Origin: Auriscalpium vulgare
Lineage: Eukaryota > Basidiomycota > Agaricomycetes > Russulales > Auriscalpiaceae
DNA: 64,000 nt
Direction of reading: 5' to 3'
Assembly: GCA_019915015.1 (NCBI GenBank)
Contig: JAHBBC010000010.1
Location: 1,302,001-1,366,000 of the forward strand
Part shown: positions 10,026 to 20,514 of the stretch, piece by piece
Numbering within the stretch: the first letter of the stretch is position 1
Layout of the letters: each line of letters begins with the position of its first letter
Program-made: the position numbers and the translations under genes
Notes under the pieces: model-generated
What the model saw: the letters and a program-made list of their open reading frames with translations, nothing else
What the model was told of the DNA's origin: nothing
The model's database searches: none

Positions 10026-11077
10026 CCTATAGACAAGGTACACTATTCCCTAGCCTGTCGACGAGTGCACTTTGCTGAATACTGGTTCAGAAGCTGTGTA
10101 GCTTGTGAAACTGTAACCATAGGGCATGTTGACAGCGCTTTGATTGCAGTCGAGACGCCGCACCGATGTGATCGTATCCCTGTCGTCATATTGGCCTGCT
10201 GATGACCGGAAAACTCTCCTGGCAGATCGGGGTGTCTATGGGGATCGCAGACAAGCTACGGCAAACCACACCCGTATATTCCTCTTGTTTGAGCTCGTTT
10301 CTGAAACTCGACACGCGCCTTAGCCTTGCAATGACACAACGGCGCGAACCCAGCTGATAATTTAATTGCTTTCTTCATGATAACATATTGATTCCACATC
10401 TCGTGTAGGATCGGGCGAGCATGAAGATGTGCCTGACAATGACATCCTTATGACCGGAGAGACCTTGCATTGGATCATGCACGGGTTGCAGTGCAGAATC
10501 CGGATGCGTCAATGTCATGTGGGCTTAAGGACTATGAACGTGACGTCTACGTGTGCTGACCACTGGTACTACCAGGCGGTACATACCGTGATACTCAGCA
10601 ACCAATCGAATGCTCTCGAGGAAACCGCTCTGTAATACCTTTCCCAACGTCACTATGGTCGCCAGCACCGAGGACCTGCGCTGTGCCGAATGTGGTAAGT
10701 GTAGTAGTCAATCGATTGGCAATGCTGTGCCAGAAACACGAAACGCGAGGAACGCAATGGAACGCAATTGAACGCAGTCCAAATGAAGCCCAGACTATGC
10801 GTAGTTCCATGCTGCGGCAACCCCATCAGCGCACCGCCTGCCACCGCTCGGGTTACAGCCAGTCGATGGAACCTGGTTCCGACGGCGCCTTGGCACTATA
10901 AAGTATCTCAGACTTTTCCGACGGACGACCAGGCGCCCTTCCGGACCCCCACGATCTCTCTCCATCCCTTCAAATACTTCTACCAGAGCTGTGCTCTGCC
11001 TTTGTCGGTTCCAGCCTTTCATCTCCTCACTTGTCGGCCGGCCCGTTTGAATCATCCTTCCCAACTTTTAGTTCATA
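10026..11077. other. Intergenic region with TATA box before the secreted propeller gene
   Basis: No supported gene. TATAAAG at 10897-10903 stands 175 bp before the ATG at 11078, and the stretch between is pyrimidine-rich. The left half (10026-10700) is the SQT1 3' flank without visible structure. Confidence 0.5.
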
Positions 11078-12779
11078 ATGAAGCTCACGTCCATATTCGC
11101 TGCTCTCTGCGTGCTTGCGACCTCGTCGCTCGTCTCGGCTGGCCCTCTCCTCACCCGGAAGGTCGTTGTGATGAATGACAGCGCGAAGCAGAATGCCAAC
11201 TTTTCCCAGGGCGCTGTCTACTGTGCGTCATTTCATGCCTGGCAGTTCCCGTCACTGATCATTCATTTGATGTGCAGTCATTACAAACGAGCCCTCAGGA
11301 AACTTTGTTGTCTCGGCTGACATCAAGCAAGACGGAACACTGGTGAGACTTGATCTCCGATTATATGAGGCTGTGCATAGCTAATGATCCCTTCGTGAAG
11401 AACCTCGCTCGCGCGATCACCACCAACGGGCGTGGGCAGCACGGGGATGACGGAGGTGTGAACGGTCCCGACGGCCTGTTCTCCCAAGGCGCCGTTAAGG
11501 CGTCCGCTGCCGGCAAGGTGCTCGCAGCCGTGAACGTCAGTCAGCCGCTGCTCTGAAATTGATTCACGCTGAGGTTATTGACGATGCATAAAGCCCGGCT
11601 CCAACACGGTTTCCCTGTTCAAGATCAATGCCGACAACCCGTCGGAGCTGACACATTTCGGCACGCCCGTCTCCTCTGAGGGCGAGTTCCCGATGTCCTT
11701 GGCGTTCAACAGCAAGGGCGACCAGCTCTGCGTGCTGAACGGCGGCCAGATCAACGGCGTGTCGTACGTATCGTTATGGTGTCTCGCATAACTGTACTTC
11801 CGCTGACATTATTGTGAAGATGCTACAAGATCGACAGCAACCTGGGTTTGGTCGCGCAGAACAACACCGTCCGCCAGCTCAACCTCAACCAGACGACGCC
11901 CGCGAACGGCCCTGCCGGGTCCGCCAGCCACATCATCTTCACCGAGGACGGCAAGAACCTCGTTGCCGCCATCAAGGGGAACCCAGGGCCGCCCGCGAAC
12001 CCGGGCTTCCTGGCAGTCTGGCAAGTGCAGACCGACGGCACGCTATCCGAATTCTTCAAGAAGGTCGAGCCGTCGAGCGGCGGCCTCCTGCCATTCGGCA
12101 TGAGCATCATCCCGGGCAAGAACGCCATCCTCGCCACCGACGCTGCTCTGGGCGCGGACGTGTTTGACTTCGGCCAGCAGCCGCAAGCCGACTCGAGCAG
12201 CGGGGGCAACAACTCGAACGCAAAGGGCACGTCGACCTTGAAGATCGATGGCCAGGGCGCGACGTGCTGGGCGACGTTCAGCAAGCAGTCGGGCAACTTC
12301 TACGTGACCGACATCAAGACCTCCACAGTCACGGAGATTAACGTCAACGACCAGCTGAATGCAACCATCGTCAAGGTACACAGCGTTTTTTCAGTTTGGT
12401 GAGACGTGCATCCTGACGGCCTTTACCTTTCGCAGCAATATCCTCTGAAGAACGACTCTGCCACGATCGATCTTGACGCCGCCTCCGTCAACGGCAAGGA
12501 GTGCGTCGCATTTTACTTTATATCGTCTTCGTGCGCCGCTGACGGCACGTACCTGTAGCTTCCTGTATGTCCTGCAGCCCAACTCCACATCCATCCAGGT
12601 CTTGTCCGTGAATGCTCCTGGCAAGGCTTCAGAACTTCAGAACATCGACATCGCCGGACCCGCCAGCGCAGCTAAGCTCACTATCTGTACGTTCACTCCA
12701 CGTTGATGCCAGTCCTCGTACTCATCTCCGCCCAGCCAAGGCCAATCTGCAAGGCATGACCACTTTCGTCAAAGCTTGA
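11078..12779 (+). CDS. Secreted lactonase-like (YbhE/carboxymuconate-cyclase-type) beta-propeller
   Basis: Eight exons give about 395 residues with a signal peptide (MKLTSIFAALCVLATSSLVSAGP). Repeating beta-propeller strands follow: AVYFITNEPSGNFVVSAD, GKVLAAVNPGSNTVSLFKI, PMSLAFNSKGDQLCVLNGG, ASHIIFTEDGKNLVAAIKG, FLAVWQVQTDGTL and FYVTDIKTSTVTEI. Alternation of 'event held in memory' strands with DGTL turns is typical of the seven-bladed lactonase/3-carboxymuconate-cyclase-like superfamily that agaricomycetes secrete in many copies. The true substrate is unknown, and many members may have no lactonase activity. Several N-glycosylation sequons (NFS, NQT, NDS, NST) suit an extracellular protein. 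The last intron lies just before SKANLQGMTTFVKA. Confidence 0.8.
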
Positions 12780-13189
12780 ACGTCGCGGTGTCGGGATAGC
12801 TATCATGGCGGATTGACGCCGTGCTTATTTAAATTGCATTATTGTATTGTGGGTTTTCTGTATTAAGTAGTGTTGGGTTCGGGCGTGATATCCATTCTAG
12901 AGGTATCGATTCATCCATCATCAATTGTATCACAACAATCATACCATTATATGTGGTCTAAGGGGGATTGATCAACACTAACGTGTGTCAGTCTTAGTCC
13001 CCAGCCCGTGAGGGCAGCGGACGTGGCGCTGGTCGCGAAAAGCCGACTCCAAGCAGCCTGCTAACACGGCGCAGAACGAGTATCGACTCGCAATGCCTCT
13101 GCCGCAGCAACTCAATGTTGCTGCCAGAAGGGAGTTGAGTGACATATACACTCCGGAAAGGTTCCATGTCCATTCGGCGTCGCAGCCTG
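12780..13189. other. 3' flanks of convergent genes
   Basis: Shared downstream region of the propeller gene (+) and the C2-like membrane protein (-). AT-rich stretches near 12830-12960 are compatible with polyadenylation signals for both. No gene is supported. Confidence 0.5.
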
Positions 13190-15061
13190 TCATGGGACCG
13201 GGACCGGGATCGGGAAGGGCGGTGCCTGTTGGGCGAGGGGTGGCCGCTGAAAGAACGGGGGAGGGGTATATACATATACTGGGTGCGGCGGCTGTGGCTG
13301 AGCAGGCAGTGGCGCCATTGGTATAGGCATATTGACCGGGGGACGGACAAGGCCCAGCCACCGCACCACCGCAATGAAGCCCTTCCACACCGCGCGCAAC
13401 AGTCGGCCGGTGTAGTAGATGATGTACTGCACCGAGAAGACGCCCGCGATGGCGCCGAATATGACCAGGTACGCGAGCGGCTTTGCTGGCCAGATGATCG
13501 CGGTGGCGAAGGCGACGAAGGCGAAAATCGAGACGGCGAGGGCGAGGAGGGGCACGCGGGCCTTGAGAGCGAAGAACAAGTATGATTGGTACTGGTCGAG
13601 AGCGAGCGCCTGCGACAGTGCCGAGGTCAGATGTGCCGTAAAGACGTCGGAGTGTGCAGCACGTACCCGGAGTCGTTGCGCGCTGCAACTGCCGTATCGG
13701 AACCAGAGCAACGAAAGCACTCCACCGCCGACACCCGCCGACACGAAGGATATCTTGATAGCAACCTTCGCAGGGCTGTTGACAGGGAATATAGCGTCCG
13801 GGGAGAAGCCGAATACGGTCGTGCCCAATCTGTGAAGAGAATAGTCTTGAGCGTTTGCACAACTTGTCAAATGCATAGATGACACGTACGCAAAAACAGC
13901 AAACAGCTGTGGAGGTTTGTGCTGACAATCAGTGACCGAGGAAGATCACCAAGTGGAAAGAAGGCTTACCGAAGCGCCCTCGAAAGTCCATTCATTCACG
14001 AGGCGCGCCCGTATTGCTTCAAAAGCGGCCTCGTCTTGAGCCTCGCGAAGCTCACGGAAGAGCGTGACCTGGTCCACCACGGATGTCGCGAAGGACTGCA
14101 GGGATGTAGGAGACAAACCGCGCTGGATGTGCAGGGGCAGGAGCAAGGGAAAGATGATGGACCGCCGAGGCTCCACTAGGGAGTTCCTGCGCCGCACGCG
14201 CACCTCTTCTTCCAGCTTGTCTTTGATTTGCGCGGACCACGATATGATGTCTGGCGAGTCCACGCGGTACCCCTGGGGCTCGCGGCGCCCGCGCCGGCGG
14301 AGGGTGTTCGATGGGACTTGAAGGTGGACAGACTCTTCGCCGTCGGACACGCCCATCCAAGGGTCTTCGACGCCGTCGTCGTCGAGGTCGGTGACTGAGG
14401 CTGTCGTAGGCGTCGGCCCCGCACCCGTGCTGAGGAAAGAGCTGCTCGCCTCTGTCGGTGGAGGGTCGGTGCAATCGAGCCTTACGAACAGCGACACATT
14501 CACTGTCCTCTCGGGCGAGTTCCTGTGGCCGGATATAGCAACGCATTGGAGGGGAATTTCCAGGTCTGGCGAAGACATCGCGATTAGCATGTGCCGCTAA
14601 GTTAACTCTGAGGAGCGAACATACAACGTGCGTCCTCTTGTGCTTCCTGGATCTCGGCGAAGGTGAGCGATGCCGAGGCTGCCAATTGACGCTTCTTCCT
14701 CCTCTTCGCCTTGGATCGACCCTTGCGCTGACAGGACACGCAGATCACTAGTGTGCTGTCCGGACGGACCGTAGGCCTGCATGGTGGTCAGCTCAGCGAG
14801 CAATTCGCGTTGCGATCGAACGACATACAAGGCGACGGTGTATTCGCGCTTGTGGCTCTCGTTGTCTGCGCCGAGGACCACACCACAGGGATGATGCCGG
14901 TCGACATGGACGGTAACGATGGGAGACCACTTGCCTCGCCGAAGCTGCTTCAGGTTGGGCGTGTGACAAACTAGGAGAAGGACGGGTCAGCTGGGGAAGA
15001 CTGGTGGACGGGATCGACAAGTCGTACCTGTGAGCTGCCACTCTCTGCCAGAGGACGTCAT
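13190..15061 (-). CDS. C2-like domain protein with three C-terminal membrane segments
   Basis: Seven exons join from the ATG at 15061 (MTSSGREWQLTVCHTPNLKQ). The N-terminal 110 residues look like a C2-type beta sandwich: WSPIVTVHVD, EYTVALPTVRPDSTLVICV, a basic patch (KGRSKAKRRKKRQ), SLTFAEIQEA and YLEIPLQCVA. An acidic Ser/Thr linker and an amphipathic region follow, then three hydrophobic segments: VAIKISFVSAGVGGGVLSLL, VPLLALAVSIFAFVAFATAI and LAYLVIFGAIAGVFSVQYII. A Pro-rich cytosolic tail ends PIPVPVP. One exon (LFAVFA) is only 17 nt. I know no named family; the layout suggests a membrane-tethered, lipid-binding adaptor. The C2 assignment is by pattern only. Confidence 0.7.
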
Positions 15062-15242
15062 CAGTAAACGGGCCGGACGCGAAGGACGGGAGCAAACCAC
15101 GCACTGCGAGAACGCTTCAGTGTCGGCCGGCATAGTCTGCGAGTGGAAGAAGTGGGTGTGGACTGCTGGGGAGGGCGAACTGCGCAGCAGGGAAGGGGGA
15201 GGGGGGCTGGAGGGATGTCACTGCGAAGCCGGCGCGTTCGAA

Positions 15243-15252
15243 GCATATATAC
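15243..15252 (-). promoter_or_regulatory. TATA-like box upstream of the C2-like gene
   Basis: An alternating CATATATACG stretch lies about 185 bp before the ATG at 15061 in a GC-rich flank and reads as GTATATATG on the minus strand. Confidence 0.4.
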
Positions 15253-16049
15253 GCTAGCGCGGCTGGGGGCGTCTTGTTGACACCTGTGTAACCGCACCGC
15301 CCCTACGGGCCCCACAGGATTGTATTGTACACGTCCAAGGACGCACCATGGTCGGGCTGGAGAGGTGCAGGAGCAAGAGCGAGCAAGAGTCGTCCCCAGC
15401 GTCGCGCCATGGCCGCCACTTGTGAGCCTCATGCAGCCGGAGATGGGCTCAAGAGTCAAGAGAAACGGACTAAGCGCCAGGACTGGAGGGATAGAGCTGC
15501 GCACAGTACTTGGAAGTGTACAACAGCGAGCGGTGGGGACAAGCAACAGCCTATTGTCGCGCGGCGCAAGAAGGATCTCATTCCACCAGCGAGCTCCATA
15601 TTAGCAGAACATTTCTCTGAATTATTATGCATATTCATTACATGGTTACATGAAGAACATAGACAGCCATGACATGGATTCCTATAACAAAGCATGCATA
15701 CCTTACATACCATACAGACAGGGATATGTTTTTTTTTGTTTTTTTTGGAATCATGTTTATTGTCCACTCGGCGCACACGGCACCATACGAGACATTACTG
15801 TACGTGAGCCCTCCACCCCGCGCCCGGGATGAGACGAGTCTGGGATGAAGGCGCTGTGACTCGTGGGGAAGGGAGAACAAACACCGGATGTACGAAGCAT
15901 GGAGGACAGGGATATGTATTCCTAACAAGCATACAAGGAATATGGCCACAAAGGAACCACTTCTCGAGTTCATTTGCTGTGCCCCAGCATCCACCGAATG
16001 GCAGACAACGACAGGAACAGCAAAGGAAAAGAGCAAGTGGATCCCCCGA
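15253..16049. other. Intergenic region between the C2-like gene and U2 snRNA
   Basis: No protein gene is supported. Features seen are T-rich runs at about 15730-15750 and two copies of a short CAGGGATATGT motif (about 15719 and 15906). This is the 3' side of the U2 gene and the far promoter of the C2-like gene. Confidence 0.45.
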
Positions 16050-16232
16050 CAACACAAGCCAGTAGTGCAGCGGCAAGGTCATCGCGTCCCCGGGTTGCAA
16101 GCAGAGCCCAAGGAGCAGGGGCGGCAAAAATTAGATAACCAAGAATGGGGGCGGTGCCCCCATAATAGTGGTTAAACTATTAAGAACAGATACTACACTT
16201 GATCTAAGCCAAAAGGCCAGAGTGGTAAGGAT
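16050..16232 (-). ncRNA. U2 spliceosomal snRNA
   Basis: Minus-strand sequence contains the near-invariant U2 5' region CCTTTTGGCTTAGATCAAG, followed by TGTAGTATCTGTTCTT with the GUAGUA branch-point recognition element. Stem-loop IIa (ATAGT/ACTAT), a strong IIb hairpin (TGGGGGC-ACC-GCCCCCA), an Sm site (TAATTTTTG), a stem-loop III (CCTTGGG/CCCGGGG) and a small GCC/GGC hairpin with a TGCACT loop (IV) follow in the right order. U2 pairs with the intron branch point in the spliceosome. The 5' end is placed at the ATCC at 16232, 28 nt after a TATA box; the 3' end (about 16050) is approximate. About 183 nt fits fungal U2. Confidence 0.93.
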
Positions 16233-16251
16233 TTCAGACGCAGGAGGTCTA

Positions 16252-16260
16252 CCTTATATA
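16252..16260 (-). promoter_or_regulatory. TATA box of the U2 snRNA gene
   Basis: Minus-strand TATATAAGG begins 28 nt before the inferred U2 5' end, the standard Pol II start distance. Fungal U2 is transcribed by Pol II, so this gives an independent check on the RNA's 5' end. Confidence 0.7.
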
Positions 16261-16529
16261 CGCCCTGCGCATGTGCGCACGGGCCTTGTGGCTGTGCTCA
16301 TGGGAAACGCGTCGTGTCCGCCGCCGCCAGCCGCCAGCCCAGCCCGCCGTCAGCCGCAGCCCGCCAGCCCGCCAGCCTCACACAAGTACGCCGCCGCATT
16401 CACATAGCGCACAAGATATACACTAGGCATTACAAGGACCGTACAGTAGATCGACAACATACATGTGGGCTACAGCACACTACGCAATACAGTACACTAC
16501 ATATCCAAGCACTGTCCTTTACACCGATC

Positions 16530-19500
16530 TCACGACATATCCCACTCATCCCACAGGCCCTCTACCGCACTCGCCGGCGCCGGCGTCGAGATCTCAGACG
16601 TCTGCACTAGCTCCACCAGCGCCTCACTCAGCCCCGTCTTGTCCTCCAACCGGCCCTTCCTCCCAATGACGATCATGTCCTTCTCCGACAGGCCGGAGTG
16701 CAGCAGCCGCATGTCCTGCCCCTCGATGACCTGCACCAGACGCCCGGAGTTCACGTTCCGCACCTCGATGAACTCGGGCGAGAAGAGGAGGATGTGCGTG
16801 CCGCGCCGGACGTACGACGCGATCTTGCACTCCCAGCGCACGTACCCCGACGATCGCGCGGGTTTGCCGTACTTGTCGATGTAGCACCCCATTTCTGCTC
16901 GCCGTCAGGATCGCGAAGGCTGTGTGCAGTACGGAGCGGAAGCTTACCATCGTAGATGACGAGCAGTTCTGAGCTGTCGCACCGGACCAGACCGAGGACC
17001 TTGCATGCATCGCACCGCGATTTCAGCCCGGACATTGGCAGATTCACGCTGGCGTCGCTAAAATTCGGGACGACCGTGGGTGAGGAGGAAGACAGACTGA
17101 ATCCTCTGGTCAGCGCGAGACCACATGTAATGCGGCCATTCAAACGTACTTCGTTGGATTCAAGACTGTGATGCCCTTGTCCGAGCAGATGCCGACGCTG
17201 CTTGGCAAGAACGCTACATCATGTGTGTTCCGCGAGACGTACGCAGGCTATAACAAAGGTCAACACGTTGGATGACGACCAAGAGGAGTATCCTTACGGA
17301 TCCGAACGGTCGGTACGATAGCGACCCCCTGCTCGCACGTAGCGGCGTCAAACCACCGGTGTCGCCCGGCTTGACAACTTCGATGGTGTGCAACGTCACT
17401 TGCAAGAAGCTCTTCGAGGCGTAAACCACTACAGGTGCATCAGCCAGCATGTCGCATCATCCTCGATGATCCTGCTCACCCAACGTGCGATTGGCTATGT
17501 GACCTACTCTGAAGAAGAGCACAGTCCCTTCTGTCGTCACCTTCTCCATCGATGCTTCCAGGCTCTGGACGGTGGCGAGACCCTGCGAGACCCGGAGAAG
17601 GAGGTCGAGCGAGTACGATAGGATCACCGATTCTTGATGGATGATGACCTTGTTGAACTCGGGAAGTACTACCATGGAGGTCGGGCTGACAATGGCCAGC
17701 GCTTTGTGGAACGCTGGAACACGGTCAGACACAGGACCCCGATGAAAGACAAGGCCAGTGTACGCACAATTGTCAGCGCGTTGGCCGATGTAGATGCCGT
17801 TTGAGCAACCAACAACGAGATAGTTGCGTCCGTCTCTAGCTGCACGTCGAAGAGTATTGTAAGACATCCAGACGTCACCCGAAAAGATAGACGCCTACAG
17901 AAGGGTGCGGCGCAGGTAACACGTCCTGTGAAGCGTGTCCCAGTCGCAAAGGGGATGCGTGGCGATATAATGCGGAAGAAGCCGTCATTCAACGGCTGAG
18001 GAGAGAACCACTGATACGAACGTCAGCGCTGTGCATCTTGAATGGATCAGCACGTCGGTGCTCACCATATTGGCCTCTTGCCTGACTTTCCGCACGCCAA
18101 TGGCATCCACAAACGCCTCGTACCACTTCTGCCTCGACGCGGCGGACGTCGTATAGAGCGTATACCTCCGCGTCCCCTTCGCTCCGGCGTGATGGATGGT
18201 GAATGGGTATATCTCCAGTTTAGTCGAACCCATAATGAAGCCAGTGTCTGGTCGTTCCCTCCGGGATTCTGGGGACTCTTTGAACGATTCTAGGCGTAGA
18301 TATTCTAAGGGTATAGGCTACGCCGTCCATCAGAAAAGCCATTCCATCGCGAGTCCAGATGCTTACTCTTGATACAACTTGGCGTTTGACGCCCCCATTC
18401 GGTCGTGTCTCCTCCTTGAGGAGAAGGACTAAAGCCACGATGAGAGTCACGTCGCGTGAAATCCCGAGATGACGTACAGTAATTGTCCAATAAAGCGCCC
18501 ATAAGGTCTGTCCAAGCGTGCCAACTATCCGACCGCTGTTTTCGAGACAGCGTACCAGAATGCATGAGTGTTCGGCTGTCATCGTAGAGGTCCATATCCT
18601 GTCAACGGCGGTGGTCAGCGACGAGTCAACGGAGTTCGTCAAATATCTTACGATGATCTCGCCTCGCGAATAGACAAGGCTCTCGCATATTGACCAGAAC
18701 TTCACCTTGTCTTCCGCAGAGACAATTCCAGGCTCAGTGCTCCTGATGAGATCGCCGAGGATGGCCAAGACAAGGGGAATAGTCTCCTTGTCGGGGTGTT
18801 CCACGTCTGTTAGTGCTTCGACGCGTTCCATGATTAGCTTCAATCTGGGCAGGCGAGTGACGGGTCGGAATACAAAGGTCTTGAAGTCGCGGCGCTGGAG
18901 ACGGGGGTCCTGCGTGCACGCTTGGATAAATACTTGATATTTAGGATTTCGCTTGAGCTCCTTCCGGTGGTATTCCATGGATATAGGCGAATGCTTGATG
19001 TAAGTCTCGTACTCGGGCATAAATATAAGGGCGTCTGCATCTGATCAGCACCTAGACGCGTGGAGGAGGCGAGATCTACACACTGTCGAGGATGATGTCT
19101 GCTACGCTCTGCACAAGGGGATGTTGTTCTCGTTGACGGTTGAAGAGGGATCCGAGCATGCGCTGATGGTTGGCCAGGATCTTCTCAATGTTCCAAAAGA
19201 CCTCTTTCGTGAAGCCCTTCATCTTCTCTTGCGACATGACCTCAGTCCCCGAGTTCCTCAACGGCTCGATAAATATCTGGACACAGCTGTCAATTCGCGC
19301 ACAATTCGAAGAGGCAAACAACCCCACCTCTTTGAATAGCTCCAGATCGCTGACATAGTCCTTTTCCGACTTGAACACCTCAAATAGAACTGACTGTCTC
19401 TGTACCTCGTGCTTCCCTACCGCCTCCTGGGCTTGGGGTGGCACGAAGCGCGACCATTCTTCATCTTGCTCCGGCACCTTCCCAGCTTGAAATCGGGCGA

Positions 19501-20199
19501 GGCCTTCATCGGTATCGAGACTTTCGCGAGCATGTTAGCACTTCGAGACGTAGAAAGGATACGACAGCATAAACACCTGAGTTTCGCGAGCTCCGGGAGA
19601 TCAGTCGCAGCGTTCTAGGGATGGAAGATGAGGACATGGCATTCAAGATCAAAGCGTGCACAAGACAGTACCTCGGTGCTATAACTACTAAAGCTAGCTA
19701 CAGATGAGCGCGACGAGATCCTTGGCGGCGGCGGCGGCGGCGAGAACCCGGCGTCGCTCTTGGAGTTGCGGTGCATGGGGCGGTGCGGCGAGCTCTGCGA
19801 GCTTGAGCGGTACATCATCTGAGGTTCTGGGAAAGCGAATGTGGCCGATTCCTGCGAGAACGAGCTAGTCGTGCGCGGTCGCTGCCAATCGGGCACCGCG
19901 AGTCTGGGGGACGCGTAGGGCGTCATAGGAGACGCGACCGGGAAGTCATAAGATCGCGCGCTGCCTGTGGCGAGATTGTCATAGCTGTTGGCCTGGCCAT
20001 TGAGTTCGAATGCATAGGGTGCCCAGGACGATGAAGGGCTTGGGATCTCTGGCTGACGTGCACCGAGGGGGATGCTGAGGTGCGGCCTGGTCGAGCGGGG
20101 CGGCGGAGCGGGTGGCTGCATGAGGGAAAAGGCGCGTGCCGCATTGGGGCTTGTTTGCACTCTTAACTGCTCTCCACCACCACCTCGCAGCCCCTCCAT
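16530..20199 (-). CDS. Rho1 guanine nucleotide exchange factor, DH-PH-CNH (Rom1/Rom2-like)
   Basis: Activates Rho1 at the plasma membrane to drive glucan synthesis, cell-wall integrity signalling and polarity. More than ten exons encode roughly 1,100 residues. The N-terminus is a Pro/Ser-rich disordered leader with a polyproline run (PPPPPPR). The DH domain follows (RQSVLFEVFKSEKDYVSDL to RPVTRLPRLKLIMERV, about 19440-18640), then the PH domain (GTLSRKQRS ... YTLYTTSAASRQKWYEAF, about 18550-18070) and the CNH propeller (YLVVGCSNGIYIG ... VVYASKSF ... ICSDKGITVL ... WDEWDMS, about 17850-16532). Yeast Rom2 also has a DEP domain; none is visible here. The first in-frame ATG is at 20199, but an upstream exon is possible because the frame stays open to about 20300. 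It diverges from the gene at 20515. Confidence 0.85.
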
Positions 20200-20514
20200 T
20201 TGTCCTCCTCCGTGTTGTGGCGTTATACTCCAGGCTGCGGTATCCGGTGCAGGCTGTGCGTTGCAGAGGCTGTCCACAATTGTGTACGTTTTGTCAACGT
20301 TTTTGTGTCTTCAAATCGTCCTTGTTTTTCTCATCTATCACTCTAGCTAGGACCGCGCAGCAGGCACGGTGATCGACTGTCCGCTGTGGCCCACGACATT
20401 CTTCAGGCGTACACCACGCACGTTAGCAAGCTGGCGCCTTCACACAAAAGGTGCTTCACACGTTTTGCCCCCGATCTCCCATCTGAACCAACCCCGTCGC
20501 ACGATTATCAGCAC
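20200..20514. promoter_or_regulatory. Divergent promoter, Rho GEF / disordered nuclear protein
   Basis: A 315-bp head-to-head interval. Both flanking frames remain open into it without an ATG (each starts at a GTG if extended), so short upstream exons or longer 5' leaders on one or both sides are possible. Confidence 0.4.

Noticed and set aside
10429..10901. Short frames in the gap after SQT1
   Set aside because: No start context, splice sites or recognisable protein; treated as intergenic.
14600..14880. Acidic reading (EEEEEASIGSL) of the C2-like gene around 14690
   Set aside because: It leads to a stop and out of phase with the next exon; the intron inside TVAL/PTVRP gives a continuous, domain-like protein.
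15320..15672. Plus-strand frames of 94-115 codons
   Set aside because: Mutually overlapping, no conserved pattern, and located in the flank between the C2-like gene and U2 snRNA.
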